A stretch of 64,000 nt of DNA, from the NCBI GenBank assembly GCA_000687695.1, contig JHWZ01000008.1, positions 1 to 64,000 on the forward strand. Reading direction: 5' to 3'. The number at the start of each line of letters is the position of its first letter. The stretch's first letter is position 1. The position numbers and the translations under genes were made by a program. This DNA comes from Lachnospiraceae bacterium P6B14. Its GTDB lineage: Bacteria > Bacillota > Clostridia > Lachnospirales > Lachnospiraceae. Below are positions 1-9,035 of the stretch, one piece after another. The notes beneath the pieces were generated by a model. It was not told the DNA's origin. It saw only the letters and a program-made list of their open reading frames with translations, and made no database searches.

Positions 1-95
1 AAAAAAGCGCTGAAAAATCCAGTGTTTTCGATGTTTTTCTTCGTTTTTTCTACGAGAAAAGTCCGCGGTTTCCCGCGGACTTTGTCTACAGTCTG

Positions 96-126
96 CGGGA
101 TGCTCGTATGAGCATCCCGTTTTTTT
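96..126 (+). terminator. Rho-independent terminator of an upstream gene
   Basis: A perfect 10-bp stem, CGGGATGCTC (96-105) with GAGCATCCCG (110-119), closes a GTAT loop and is followed by seven T. A second perfect stem, AGTCCGCGG (60-68) with CCGCGGACT (73-81), lies just upstream. It most likely ends transcription of a gene lying before the window and insulates the glycosyltransferase promoter that starts four bases later. Confidence 0.85.
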
Positions 127-129
127 GTG

Positions 130-158
130 TTGAAAAAACCGTTAAAATGTGGTAAAAT
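130..158 (+). promoter_or_regulatory. Promoter of the glycosyltransferase gene
   Basis: TTGAAA (130-135), a 17-bp spacer, then TAAAAT (153-158) preceded by TGG, giving an extended -10. It sits directly behind the terminator and about 30 bp before the start codon at 191. Seventeen bases around its -10 (143-159) recur exactly at 58629-58645 in another promoter. Confidence 0.75.
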
Positions 159-190
159 ATTACATGATTCTGGTTTTGATAGGAGGGCTT

Positions 191-1474
191 ATGAGCAAGG
201 ATATCGGTGTTGTGATCTGCAATTTCAACAAAAAAGACTTCGTGCTGGAGAGTGTGAAGAGTGTGCAGGAGAGCGTGGGTGTGACTCCGGATATTTTTGT
301 TGTGGATAATGCTTCATCGGATGGGAGCGCGGATGCGCTGAAGAGTACCTATGGTGATGCGATAACCCTTCTTGAAAACAGCGAGAATCTCGGCGGTTCC
401 GGTGGTTTTAATACGGGGCTTCGTAAGGCCAGGGATGAGGGATATAAGTATTTCTTTTGTTTGGATGATGATGCGCAGGTTGATGAGAATGCGCTGAAAG
501 TTTTATATTATTATATGGAAGCAAATCCCGATGTCGGCATGGCAGGCTGCAGGGTTTATCACATGCAGATGCCGGGTGTGATACAGCAGAGCGGACTGAA
601 GATCGATTTTGATCACTGCTCGGCGGTGACTATCGGGGCGGATCAGCCGGAGGATGGATCTTTGCCGGATATCATAGACTGTGATACCGTGGCTACATGC
701 GCGGTTATGGTGCGAGGCGACGTAGCTAGAAAACCTGAGGTCGGTATCATGCCGGAGTCGAACTTCATTTACTGGGATGATATGGAGTGGGGTCACAGGA
801 TCCATCTTGCAGGGTATAAGGTTGTGACACTCGCAGATGCCAAAGCGGTACACCAGATGGGTGCTATCGTGCGCAGACCGAACACCTTTATCAATTATTA
901 TATGTGGAGAAACAGGACGAACTTTTTCCTCAGGTTTACGCCGGAGGAGAAGCTCGATGAGATGAGCTATCAGATACTCAGTGCGTTTTTTGACGCTATG
1001 TATGAGTGCATGTACAGAAATGAGCACAATATCAAAACGTCTATAGCTCTTGCTTATCAGGACGCGCTGACGGGTGTGAGAGGCAAGGCTGGAGAAGGCC
1101 GCATCCTCGAGAACGACGCGAATGATGACAAGCTGATCGCCTTTATTCAGAATAAAAAAAGCTACTATCTGGTTGATACAGGATTCGAAGATGATGCGCA
1201 GTATCTGCGGAACTTCTTTGAAAAGGAGGCGCCGGGAATGAAGCCTGTCGATACCCCGGATGACGCGGATGTGGTTTTCGAGATGTGTGAGAATATTTTT
1301 CAGGTCAAGGATCTGAGCCTCGAGCGCGTGTATATCGATACGTTCAGGAATGCGGTGATCGATGATGAGGATGTCGAGGCGTTACGCGAGTATGATTACA
1401 GCAAGCTCCTTTATGTTTATATGAATCAGGATATACTGATTGACTCAGTAAGAAAGCTTCGAAAGGAGAAATAG
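191..1474 (+). CDS. Family 2 glycosyltransferase
   Basis: Predicted inverting GT2 (GT-A fold) glycosyltransferase that moves a sugar from a nucleotide-sugar donor onto a cell-surface glycan or lipid acceptor. Visible motifs are the nucleotide-binding NASSDGS segment near residues 39-45, NLGGSGGFNTG near 66-77, the metal-binding LDDDA around 91-95, and a YWDDMEWGHR acceptor or base region near 194-203. These resemble rhamnosyl- and galactofuranosyltransferase-type GT2 enzymes. The last ~150 residues match nothing I recognise. I chose ATG 191 because AGGAGGG lies at 181-187; an upstream in-frame ATG at 149 lies within the promoter. The stop is one base before the cellulase gene, so the two are co-transcribed. 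Donor and acceptor cannot be told from sequence. Confidence 0.85.
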   Translation: MSKDIGVVICNFNKKDFVLESVKSVQESVGVTPDIFVVDNASSDGSADALKSTYGDAITLLENSENLGGSGGFNTGLRKARDEGYKYFFCLDDDAQVDENALKVLYYYMEANPDVGMAGCRVYHMQMPGVIQQSGLKIDFDHCSAVTIGADQPEDGSLPDIIDCDTVATCAVMVRGDVARKPEVGIMPESNFIYWDDMEWGHRIHLAGYKVVTLADAKAVHQMGAIVRRPNTFINYYMWRNRTNFFLRFTPEEKLDEMSYQILSAFFDAMYECMYRNEHNIKTSIALAYQDALTGVRGKAGEGRILENDANDDKLIAFIQNKKSYYLVDTGFEDDAQYLRNFFEKEAPGMKPVDTPDDADVVFEMCENIFQVKDLSLERVYIDTFRNAVIDDEDVEALREYDYSKLLYVYMNQDILIDSVRKLRKEK

Positions 1475-1475
1475 G

Positions 1476-3077
1476 ATGAAGAAGCATATAAGTATATTGC
1501 TCGTCGTGGCACTGTTGCTCGTCGGTTGCGGTCAGCAGTCTGAGGCACTCAGCGGTGGGCAGAATGGAGGTACATATAAGCTGCCTGAGCCGATCACGGT
1601 CGTTGAGGACGAGGACACTCCCAAGTCTGCAACGTTTGAGGAGAAAAAGCCTGAGACGGTAAGTCTGGGCGGCGACGAGGCTGCCGAGAGTAAGAAGGCT
1701 GAGCCGTGGGACGGCAAGACTAAAGAGAATACGTTTAAGGGTGACGGATTTGATATCACCTTCCAGCTGCAGAATACGTGGGAAGGCGGATTCACTGCCA
1801 ATGTTGTTATCAAGAATACCGGAACCAAAAAGATCAGAAATTGGGAGGTTGAGTTCAGCCTTCCGAGCGGTATCATGTCTCTTTGGAATGCGCAGCTCAC
1901 AGGAACTGATACCGGAGGGTATACGGTCAAAAGCAGCGAGGACTGGAATCGTGATATCGAGGTTGGAAAGACTGTAGAGTTCGGGTTTAACGGACAGAAA
2001 AACTTCGATGGTTTCCCGGCTAAATATAAGCTGTCGGGTGAGCTGGTTGATGCCGATGCAACACCGGCGCCGGCTACACAGGCTCCAAACCAGAACGATC
2101 CGAATGCGACGCAAGATCCGAATGCATCAGAGGATCCTGAGGTCGATGCGGATGATGATATCGAGGATGCCGAGATCACAAGCGGAAATCAGTTCAAAAA
2201 GCACGGCAGGCTCAAGGTTAAGGGAAGATATATTGTAGATGAGAGCGGCAAAGCATTTAAGCTTAAGGGCGTGAGCACGCACGGCATCGCATGGTTCCCT
2301 CAGTATGTAAACAAGTCAGCGTTCAAGAGCTTCAAAAAATGGGGAGCAAACGCAGTCAGACTTGCATGCTACACATCACAGGGCGAGCAGTACAATCCGT
2401 CCAAGGATTGGAAGACCATCGATAAGGGTGTGAAAGCTGCGACCGAGCTTGGTATGTATGCTATCATCGATTGGCACATCCTGCAGGAAAACAACCCGAC
2501 GATGACGACAGCGAGAGCGAAGAAGTTTTTCAAGCATTTTGCCAAGAAATACGGCAAGACTAAAAATGTCATCTTCGAGATCTGCAACGAGCCGAACGGC
2601 TGCGATTGGAAGGATGTAAAGAAATACGCAAAGAAGATCATTCCGATCATAAGAAAATACACTAACAATATCATCGTTTGCGGAACGCCGACATGGTCGC
2701 AGGATGTGGATACCGCAGCGAATGACAGACTGACCGGAAAGTACACTAAAAATGTCTGCTACACGATACATTTTTACGCGGCAACTCACAAGGATAACAT
2801 CAGAGACAAGGTGAAGTACGCGTTCAAGAAAAAGCTCCCGATTCTCTGCACGGAGTTCTCAATCTGCGATGCTTCAGGAAACGGGGCGCTTGATAAGAGC
2901 AGCGCGAATACGTGGATCAAGCTTTTTAAAAAGCTTAAGATCGGATTCTTTACCTGGAGTCTTTGTAACAAGGCGGAGAGCTCGGCGCTGATTAAGTCGT
3001 CGTGCAATAAGACCGGTGGCTTTAAGAAGAGCGATCTGACATCCGCGGGTAAATGGTTTATTAGTAAGCTAAAGTAA
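1476..3077 (+). CDS. Cellulase lipoprotein: CBM2-like plus GH5
   Basis: Predicted membrane-anchored beta-1,4-endoglucanase. Residues 1-18 form a signal peptide ending in the lipobox LVGC (Cys18), so the protein should be lipid-anchored outside the cell. An acidic spacer is followed by a CBM2-like cellulose-binding domain (about residues 88-190, with Trp-containing strands), a Pro/Thr/Asn/Asp linker (~193-235), and a GH5 catalytic barrel (~245-533). The GH5 signature NEP places the acid/base Glu at 372, and LCTEFS supplies the nucleophile Glu460. Carbohydrate module first and catalytic domain last means the module lies between membrane and enzyme. It follows the GT2 gene by one base and has an AAGGAG site inside that gene. 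Substrate could be cellulose, mixed-linkage glucan or mannan; GH5 covers all of these. Confidence 0.9.
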   Translation: MKKHISILLVVALLLVGCGQQSEALSGGQNGGTYKLPEPITVVEDEDTPKSATFEEKKPETVSLGGDEAAESKKAEPWDGKTKENTFKGDGFDITFQLQNTWEGGFTANVVIKNTGTKKIRNWEVEFSLPSGIMSLWNAQLTGTDTGGYTVKSSEDWNRDIEVGKTVEFGFNGQKNFDGFPAKYKLSGELVDADATPAPATQAPNQNDPNATQDPNASEDPEVDADDDIEDAEITSGNQFKKHGRLKVKGRYIVDESGKAFKLKGVSTHGIAWFPQYVNKSAFKSFKKWGANAVRLACYTSQGEQYNPSKDWKTIDKGVKAATELGMYAIIDWHILQENNPTMTTARAKKFFKHFAKKYGKTKNVIFEICNEPNGCDWKDVKKYAKKIIPIIRKYTNNIIVCGTPTWSQDVDTAANDRLTGKYTKNVCYTIHFYAATHKDNIRDKVKYAFKKKLPILCTEFSICDASGNGALDKSSANTWIKLFKKLKIGFFTWSLCNKAESSALIKSSCNKTGGFKKSDLTSAGKWFISKLK

Positions 3078-3080
3078 GCA

Positions 3081-3161
3081 GCGTTTAGCGGCAGTAGTTT
3101 ATATCCGAGGAGGCCTTTATAAGGCCGAGCGAGGATATAAAGCTACGACCGCGCTAAACGC
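3081..3161 (+). other. Long intergenic hairpin before aroB
   Basis: An 81-nt imperfect inverted repeat fills the cellulase-aroB gap. The outer arms GCGTTTAGCG (3081-3090) and CGCTAAACGC (3152-3161) match perfectly. The inner arms GTAGTTTATATCC and GGATATAAAGCTAC pair with one bulge, and a GGCC/GGCC tip closes it. There is no T-run, so it is not a simple terminator. It ends just before aroB and may act as an RNA processing, stability or translation element. Confidence 0.65.
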
Positions 3162-3181
3162 GGAAGGGTATATTATTATAA

Positions 3182-4294
3182 ATGAGCAGATTTCATGTTG
3201 AACTGAAAAAGGTCGTCGACGACACCTATGACGTCGAGATTGGTCAGGGGTTGGTACCTGCGTTGATCGATGATCTTAAAAACGGGCTTGACGGCGGAGT
3301 GAAAAAGCTCGCTGTCATCACCGACTCAAATGTCGAGGAGCCTTATGGCGGTCCGATCTGTCAGGCGTTATCTGACGCCGGATATCAGGCTGAGCTGTTT
3401 GTGTTCCCGGCGGGTGAGAAGAGTAAAGTCAGGAGCGTCAAGGAGATGCTCGAGGATGCGATGCTCGCTCAGGGATACAGACGTGATTGCATGGTGATCG
3501 CGGTCGGTGGCGGAGTGGTATCTGATCTGGCTGGCTTTCTTGCAGGAACATTTGGCAGAGGGGTGCCGTTTATCAACTACGCTACAACGCTTTTAGCGGC
3601 TGCAGATGCGGCTATCGGCGGAAAGACAGCTGTTGATACGCCACTCGCAACTAACCTTATAGGGCTGATTTACCAGCCTAAAAAGGTCTATGTAGACATC
3701 GATACGTGGAAGACACTCCCGAAGGAGCACATGATAAACGGTCTCGCGGAGACTGTGAAGCATGGGTGCCTCGCGGATATGGAGCTTTTTGAATATCTCG
3801 AAAAAAATACGGATAAGATATTAGCCTGTGACCCGGATGCATGTACCTACATCAGCGAGCACAACTGCGATGTGAAGTATAAGGTAGTCATGAAGGATGA
3901 GCGGGAGGCAAATCTCAGGGAAGTGCTTAATCTCGGACACACGGTTGGCCGTGCCATCGAGACGGTCAGTGACTACAAGCTTCTTCACGGTGAGGCAGTA
4001 TCTATTGGCCTCGTCGCGCAGGCAAAGCTGGGAGCAAAGCTCGGTTACATGACAGATGCGGAAGTCGATCGACTCGTGGCATTATTAAACCAAATAGGTC
4101 TGCCTACTGTAATTCCTGATTACATCGATAAAGAAGAGCTTGTAAAGAAATTATATACAGATAAAAAAGTCCGCGACGGTAAACTTCGTTTTGTCTTCCA
4201 GAAGGGCATCGGCGAGGTTATGCAGTTTGACGACGGACGTTATGCTAAGCCTATTTCGGAAGAAGAAATCAGGGAAATTCTTATGGAAATGTAG
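3182..4294 (+). CDS. aroB: 3-dehydroquinate synthase
   Basis: NAD- and metal-dependent enzyme of the shikimate pathway that turns DAHP into 3-dehydroquinate in the cytosol. Seen: the NAD-binding GGGVVSDLAGF segment (~107-118), GGKTAVDTP (~146-154), AETVK with metal ligand Glu190, and the His ligands His253 (NLGHT) and His269 (LHGEA). The GGKTxxDTP...NLIG wording is closer to the AroB part of fungal AROM than to the usual bacterial GGKTGVN form. The second His of the family motif GHTxGHAIE is Arg257 here, at a position that contacts the substrate in studied enzymes. Length (370 residues) is normal. The ribosome site is weak: GGAAGGG lies about 14 nt before ATG, right behind the long hairpin. 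Confidence 0.9.
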   Translation: MSRFHVELKKVVDDTYDVEIGQGLVPALIDDLKNGLDGGVKKLAVITDSNVEEPYGGPICQALSDAGYQAELFVFPAGEKSKVRSVKEMLEDAMLAQGYRRDCMVIAVGGGVVSDLAGFLAGTFGRGVPFINYATTLLAAADAAIGGKTAVDTPLATNLIGLIYQPKKVYVDIDTWKTLPKEHMINGLAETVKHGCLADMELFEYLEKNTDKILACDPDACTYISEHNCDVKYKVVMKDEREANLREVLNLGHTVGRAIETVSDYKLLHGEAVSIGLVAQAKLGAKLGYMTDAEVDRLVALLNQIGLPTVIPDYIDKEELVKKLYTDKKVRDGKLRFVFQKGIGEVMQFDDGRYAKPISEEEIREILMEM

Positions 4295-4353
4295 AACACA
4301 AATTGCGGAAATATTCATGGATCCGCATGAGTATACAGAAGGAGGAAAAAGAG

Positions 4354-4845
4354 ATGGGATTATCATTTTGGGGCTGGTGTCTGCTGATACTTGGCATCAT
4401 AGTTGCTATAGCGATACTGATTCTGGTCATCGCTATCAAGTCGGCAAAGCCGCACGAGGATGCTGTTTGGCATGATCGTAAGAGGACAATTTTCGGTCTG
4501 CCGTGGTCATTCACGATGTACGAGCTGACGGGTGACCGTATTTTTGTGCAGTCGGGATTTCTCAGCATGAAGGAAGAGGAGATTCGCCTTTACCGCGTGC
4601 TCGATGTGTCGTTTAAGGCAAGCATCGGACAGAGACTTTTCGGTGTGGGCTCAGTCATCCTGGAGACATCTGACAAGACTGCAGGAAATATCGAGCTGCA
4701 TTCCGTAAAAAAGGCACGCAAGGTTAAGGAATTGATCGCAAGCAAGGTTGAGGAGCAGCGTGATAAGAAGCGTGTTGTTAACCGCGAGATCATGGCCGGT
4801 ATTGATGATATTGGTGATGATGTGGAAGCAGACGACATCAACTGA
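4354..4845 (+). CDS. Membrane-anchored PH-domain protein
   Basis: Small protein with one N-terminal membrane segment (about residues 4-27) followed by a bacterial PH (YdbS/YdbT-like, bPH_2) domain. The stretch with WSFTMYELTGDRI...IRLYRVLDVSF...GSVILETSD is the family's core of beta strands. The last ~30 residues are charged and acidic. I chose ATG 4354 because AAGGAGGA lies at 4339-4346; the longer reading from 4303 has no site. It precedes lemA and a DUF2207 gene, and such PH, LemA and DUF2207 proteins often travel together in Bacillota, apparently in envelope maintenance. Molecular function is unknown. Confidence 0.75.
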   Translation: MGLSFWGWCLLILGIIVAIAILILVIAIKSAKPHEDAVWHDRKRTIFGLPWSFTMYELTGDRIFVQSGFLSMKEEEIRLYRVLDVSFKASIGQRLFGVGSVILETSDKTAGNIELHSVKKARKVKELIASKVEEQRDKKRVVNREIMAGIDDIGDDVEADDIN

Positions 4846-4853
4846 AGCGAATA

Positions 4854-4943
4854 GCGTGAGTATGTCTGATGGATGTATACAGCGCATGCTTGCATGCGGA
4901 TGTATACATCCAAGGACATGTGAACCAAACGGTCGACTCACGC
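4854..4943 (+). repeat. Structured intergenic repeat, copy A
   Basis: The 59-nt core (4868-4926) is 45/59 identical, without gaps, to 20551-20609. It folds as a 10-bp perfect stem (GGATGTATAC, 4871-4880, with GTATACATCC, 4902-4911) capped by an inner CGCATGC/GCATGCG stem. Outer pairs are ATGTC (4862-4866) with GACAT (4915-4919) and GCGTGAGT (4854-4861) with ACTCACGC (4936-4943). Both copies follow a stop codon and precede a gene with a strong GGAGG site. There is no T-run. Confidence 0.75.
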
Positions 4944-4964
4944 GTAAGGAGGAGGATATAAGGA

Positions 4965-5522
4965 ATGGTAGTAGGACTTATTATAGGTGGAATAGTAGTT
5001 CTCATACTTGTTATTTTTATCGCATGCTATAACGGACTTGTGCATAAAAAAGCCGCCGTTGAGGAAGGATTTTCGACGATGGATGTGTACATGAAAAAGC
5101 GTTATGACCTGATCCCGAATCTGGTGGAGACGGTCAAGGGCTATGCGAAGCATGAGAAGGAAACTCTCGATAACATCATCAAGGCGCGCGGGGCGAATTA
5201 TGCGGATATGACGCCGGAGCAGAAGATTGAGTCATCGCAGAATATATCCCGCATGATCCCGAATATCATGGCTCTCGCGGAGAGTTATCCTGAGCTCAAG
5301 GCAAATGAGAACTTCATGCAGCTTTCGGGTGAACTCTCACATGTTGAGCAGGACATCGCGAACGCACGTAAGTATTATAACGGTTGCGTGAAGAATTATA
5401 ATATCGCTTGCCGTGCGTTCCCGAGCGGAATGATCGCGAGTATGTTCCATTTTGAGGAAGCAAAGATGTATGAGGTTGCTGACGAGACTGAGCGTGAAAA
5501 CGTGAAGGTCAGCTTCAATTGA
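4965..5522 (+). CDS. lemA: LemA family protein
   Basis: LemA-type membrane protein: one N-terminal membrane helix (about residues 2-22), then a predicted all-helical domain outside or peripheral to the membrane. The family signature is clear: YNGLVHKKAAVEEGFSTMDVYMKKRYDLIPNLVETVKGYAKHE, then SRMIPNIMALAESYPELKANENF and NARKYYNGCVKNYN. The length of 185 residues is normal. Start ATG 4965 has TAAGGAGGAGG upstream. The exact role of LemA is not settled; it is repeatedly found beside DUF2207 or TPM-domain proteins, and the next gene here is such a DUF2207 protein, 16 bp downstream, implying one envelope-related complex. Confidence 0.9.
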   Translation: MVVGLIIGGIVVLILVIFIACYNGLVHKKAAVEEGFSTMDVYMKKRYDLIPNLVETVKGYAKHEKETLDNIIKARGANYADMTPEQKIESSQNISRMIPNIMALAESYPELKANENFMQLSGELSHVEQDIANARKYYNGCVKNYNIACRAFPSGMIASMFHFEEAKMYEVADETERENVKVSFN

Positions 5523-5538
5523 AACCGGAGGAATAGTA

Positions 5539-7410
5539 ATGCTTTTTGTTAAAAAGCTACGTTATATCGTGATAGGCACACTTGCTTTAGTGTGCCTGTT
5601 TTTCGCGTGTGGGACCGATGCTAAGGCCGGTAGCCGAGGCGGTTACCAGATCAATTCTTACGACTGTTATTACAAGGTTACCGAGGACAATGTTTATCAT
5701 GTTGTCGAGACCATCAATGTTACCTTCAATGAGTACAGACACGGTATTTACAGATCGATCCCGGAGGTTAATTATATCGAGAGACTTGACGGGTCAAGTG
5801 ATACCGTGATCGCCGAGGTGGATGTCAAATCCTGCTCGGACAAGTACACGGATGAGAGAGAGGGCAACAACCGAAAGATAAAAATCGGAGATCCCGACGC
5901 GGAGATTATCGGGGATCATACCTACACGATCGCTTATGACGTAAAGTGGGGAAATGACCGCGTAGAGGGCGAAGACGAGTTCTATATGAACCTGATCGGA
6001 GACGGCTGGGATGTGCCCGTGCGGAATCTCACATTCACTATCGAGATGCCGAAGGAGTTCGAGGATAACGGTAATAATATCGGATTCTACTATGGCCCGT
6101 ACAGACAGTCAAAAATAGAAGGGATACGCTACTCCTTTGACGGAAAAATAATCAGGGGCGCGCTCATCGGATATCAGATCGAGCCCGGGGCTTTTTTCAC
6201 AACGAGAATACAGCTTGCGGACGGGTACTTTTTAAAGTCGAGTGAGATACCGGTAGCTGCCGTGATCGCGCTCGTTTTGTGCTGTGTATTTTTGGCGGCA
6301 TCGCTTGTTATCTGGATGCTCGTCGGTCGCGACAAGGATGTTATAAAAGTCGTCGAGTTCTACCCGCCGGACGGGATCAACTGCGCAGAGATGGCGTATG
6401 CGTACTACGGGCAGGTGTCCAACAAAGACTGCGTGCCGATGCTCATCACGCTTGCAGAAAAAGGCTATATTCAGATCGTTCAGACTGACGAAAAGGGCAA
6501 AACGTTCTCGTTCAAGCTTCTCCGTCATTACGAGGGGACTGACGAATCGGAGAAGATTTTCCTCGACGGTTTGTGGAGTTACGGTGAGGTTGTTACGAAA
6601 AAAGAACTGGCAAACAGCTTCTATAAAACGCTCGGTGAGGTTGTTAAAAATATCAGGGACGATTGGGAGAAAAAGATATTCTATAAAAACTCATTGTGGT
6701 GGCGACTCATTACGATTCCGCTTGCTGCTATCCCTTATTTTGTAGGCCTTTCCGGCATGATGAGGTGGGCGACCGGAGAACCTGCCGTCGCGGTTATTTT
6801 TCCGGCGTTTCACTGTGCCGCAGTAAGTGTATTATCAATCGCTTTGTTTTCGAAAAAGGTGAAGCTCCCGTTGAGAATATTTTTGGGAATTACACTTGTT
6901 TTCGGAATGGGTTTCTTCTCGTTCTTTTTAAAGGATATTATCGACTATATGGGCGTGATCTATTGGGTTGTTTATGTTGCGTGCGTTGTTGCTAATATTG
7001 CGCAGATGTTCTTCTTCAAGATTATCGATAAGAGAACGGATTACGGTATCGACCTGCTCGGCAGGATAGAGGGCTTCAGAGGGTATCTCGAGACTGCTGA
7101 GAGGCCGCATCTGGTGGCGCTCGTACAGCAGGATCCGGAGTATTTTTATAAGATACTTCCGTATACTTATGTGCTGGGTATCACGGATGCGTGGGTGAAC
7201 CAGTTTGAGAGTATTGCGATGGAGGCGCCGTATTGGTATCACAGCTACGGCTATAGGACGACGGCGTTTGATTATTATGCGTTTAACAGCTTTATGAGGA
7301 CGACGATGACGTCGGCGCAGACCGCGATGACGTCCACGCCGGGAGGCTCCGGAAGCGGAGGTGGGTTCTCCGGCGGCGGCGGTGGTGGCGGCGGTGGCGG
7401 AAGCTGGTAG
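5539..7410 (+). CDS. DUF2207 membrane protein with Gly-rich tail
   Basis: A DUF2207 protein. A signal peptide (about residues 7-30) is followed by an extracytoplasmic beta-rich domain (~31-230, containing NVTFNEYRHGIYRSIP, a typical family segment), a membrane helix near 237-262, a cytosolic segment beginning VVEFYPPDGINCAEMAY, and four more hydrophobic segments between about 387 and 500. The protein ends in a nearly pure Gly/Ser tail closing with GGGSW, common in LemA-associated proteins and perhaps an extended surface-adhering tail. It follows lemA closely with its own GGAGG (about 5527). The biochemical role is unknown. The tail's GC-rich repeats also create a spurious overlapping frame that reaches into the next gene. 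Confidence 0.85.
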   Translation: MLFVKKLRYIVIGTLALVCLFFACGTDAKAGSRGGYQINSYDCYYKVTEDNVYHVVETINVTFNEYRHGIYRSIPEVNYIERLDGSSDTVIAEVDVKSCSDKYTDEREGNNRKIKIGDPDAEIIGDHTYTIAYDVKWGNDRVEGEDEFYMNLIGDGWDVPVRNLTFTIEMPKEFEDNGNNIGFYYGPYRQSKIEGIRYSFDGKIIRGALIGYQIEPGAFFTTRIQLADGYFLKSSEIPVAAVIALVLCCVFLAASLVIWMLVGRDKDVIKVVEFYPPDGINCAEMAYAYYGQVSNKDCVPMLITLAEKGYIQIVQTDEKGKTFSFKLLRHYEGTDESEKIFLDGLWSYGEVVTKKELANSFYKTLGEVVKNIRDDWEKKIFYKNSLWWRLITIPLAAIPYFVGLSGMMRWATGEPAVAVIFPAFHCAAVSVLSIALFSKKVKLPLRIFLGITLVFGMGFFSFFLKDIIDYMGVIYWVVYVACVVANIAQMFFFKIIDKRTDYGIDLLGRIEGFRGYLETAERPHLVALVQQDPEYFYKILPYTYVLGITDAWVNQFESIAMEAPYWYHSYGYRTTAFDYYAFNSFMRTTMTSAQTAMTSTPGGSGSGGGFSGGGGGGGGGGSW

Positions 7411-7438
7411 CCTGTACGCACTCGGCAAGGAAGAGAAA

Positions 7439-8953
7439 ATGAAGAGTTTTATTTGTATTGATTTGAAATCTTTCTACGCTTCGGTTGAGTGTATCGAGCG
7501 TGGCTTGGATCCGCTGACGACGAATCTGGTCGTGGCGGATCCTTCGCGTACGGAAAAGACGATATGTCTGGCGGTGACGCCGTCACTTAAGAGGTACGGG
7601 ATTCCCGGGAGGGCGCGGCTTTTTGAGGTTGTGCAGAGAGTTGCTGAGGTTAACAAGGAGCGTGAGAGGAAGCTATTAGAGGCGAAGGCCGGGGAGACTT
7701 TTTCAGGGAAAAGCTACTTCGCTACGGAGCTTGAATCAGATGCTTCGCTTGAGCTTGATTATATCGTTGCACCGCCGCAGATGAGGCGGTACATGGAGTT
7801 TTCTAACAATATCGTTTCTATCTATCTGAGATATATCGCGCCGGAGGATATCCATATTTACTCGATCGATGAGGTATTCATGGATGTGACGGCGTATCTG
7901 AAGAATTATCACATGACGTCGAGAGAGCTCGCGATGAAGATGGTGAAGGAGGTGCTCGCGGAGACCGGAGTGACCGCGACTGCCGGCATCGGAACCAACA
8001 TGTTTCTCGCGAAGGTGGCGATGGATGTCGTCGCGAAAAAAATGGCCGCGGACGCGGATGGTGTGAGGATCGCGGAGCTTGATGAGATCAGCTTCAGGGA
8101 GCAGCTGTGGGATCATGAGCCTATCACTGATATCTGGCGCGTGGGAAACGGCTACAGAAGGCGTCTCGCCGAGTACGGCATGAAGACGATGGGAGATGTG
8201 GCCAGATGCTCCATCGAAAATGAGGAGCTCCTTTTCAAGCTGTTCGGTGTGAACGCGGAGATTTTGATCGATCACGCCTGGGGATATGAGCCGACGGAAA
8301 TCAGTTATATCCATTCATACAGACCGGAGAACAACAGCGTGGGCTCGGGACAGGTCTTAAAAGAGCCGTATTCGTACGAAAAAGGGCAGCTGATCGCGAG
8401 GGAGATGACAGAGTTACTTGTGCTCGATCTCGTGAAAAAAAGGCTGGTTACGGACCAGATGGTGCTGACTATAGGATACGATGTGACAAGTCTCACCGAC
8501 CCTGATATCCGTGAAAAATACCACGGAGAGGTCACGACCGACCGATATGGCAGAAAGGTTCCGAAGCATGCTCACGGGACCGCGAATCTCGACCATCACA
8601 TGTCGTCGACCAGACAGATTATGGACGCGGTGATGGAGCTTTACGAGAGGATAGTGAATCCGGATCTGATGATACGCAGGGTGAATATCACGGCGAATCA
8701 TGTGATCTATGAGGGGGAAGTTAAAAAGCCCGAACCTGAGATGCGCCAGCTTACGATTTTTGATGATATAGAAGAGGAGCAGAAGCAGCGCCTCGAGGCC
8801 TATGAAGCAGAGATGAAGGAGCGCAAACTTCAACATGCTATCCTCGATATCCAGAACAGGTACGGTAAAAATGCCCTCTTAAAGGGGATGAACCTCGAGG
8901 AAGGTGCCATGACGATCGAGAGGAACGGTCAGGTGGGCGGTCATAAGGGCTAA
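7439..8953 (+). CDS. Y-family DNA polymerase (UmuC/UvrX-like)
   Basis: Translesion DNA polymerase of the DinB/UmuC superfamily. Catalytic motifs are at the N-terminus (DLKSFYASVE, residues 8-17) and YSIDEVFMDVT near 141-151, where the paired acidic residues bind metal; helix-hairpin-helix and little-finger regions follow. The insertion after the first motif (PSRTEKTICLAVTPSLKRYGIPGRARLFEV) is characteristic of the Bacillota UvrX/YqjW branch, which acts in SOS-type mutagenic repair. I chose ATG 7439, where AAGGAAG lies about 7 nt upstream and the Pol-like N-terminus begins; the longer reading runs through the Gly-tail codons of the previous gene. Full length, 504 residues. No LexA-type operator was recognised. 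Confidence 0.88.
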   Translation: MKSFICIDLKSFYASVECIERGLDPLTTNLVVADPSRTEKTICLAVTPSLKRYGIPGRARLFEVVQRVAEVNKERERKLLEAKAGETFSGKSYFATELESDASLELDYIVAPPQMRRYMEFSNNIVSIYLRYIAPEDIHIYSIDEVFMDVTAYLKNYHMTSRELAMKMVKEVLAETGVTATAGIGTNMFLAKVAMDVVAKKMAADADGVRIAELDEISFREQLWDHEPITDIWRVGNGYRRRLAEYGMKTMGDVARCSIENEELLFKLFGVNAEILIDHAWGYEPTEISYIHSYRPENNSVGSGQVLKEPYSYEKGQLIAREMTELLVLDLVKKRLVTDQMVLTIGYDVTSLTDPDIREKYHGEVTTDRYGRKVPKHAHGTANLDHHMSSTRQIMDAVMELYERIVNPDLMIRRVNITANHVIYEGEVKKPEPEMRQLTIFDDIEEEQKQRLEAYEAEMKERKLQHAILDIQNRYGKNALLKGMNLEEGAMTIERNGQVGGHKG

Positions 8954-9035
8954 AAATCGTAAGATTATTATAATTTCGTGAGGAAGATTTTGATATAATA
9001 AGTATGATAATGATATAAGTGGCGTGTTTTTGTGG

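Noticed and set aside
7321-7410. GGC/GGT microsatellite as a non-coding repeat
   Set aside because: It encodes the Gly/Ser tail of the DUF2207 protein in frame.
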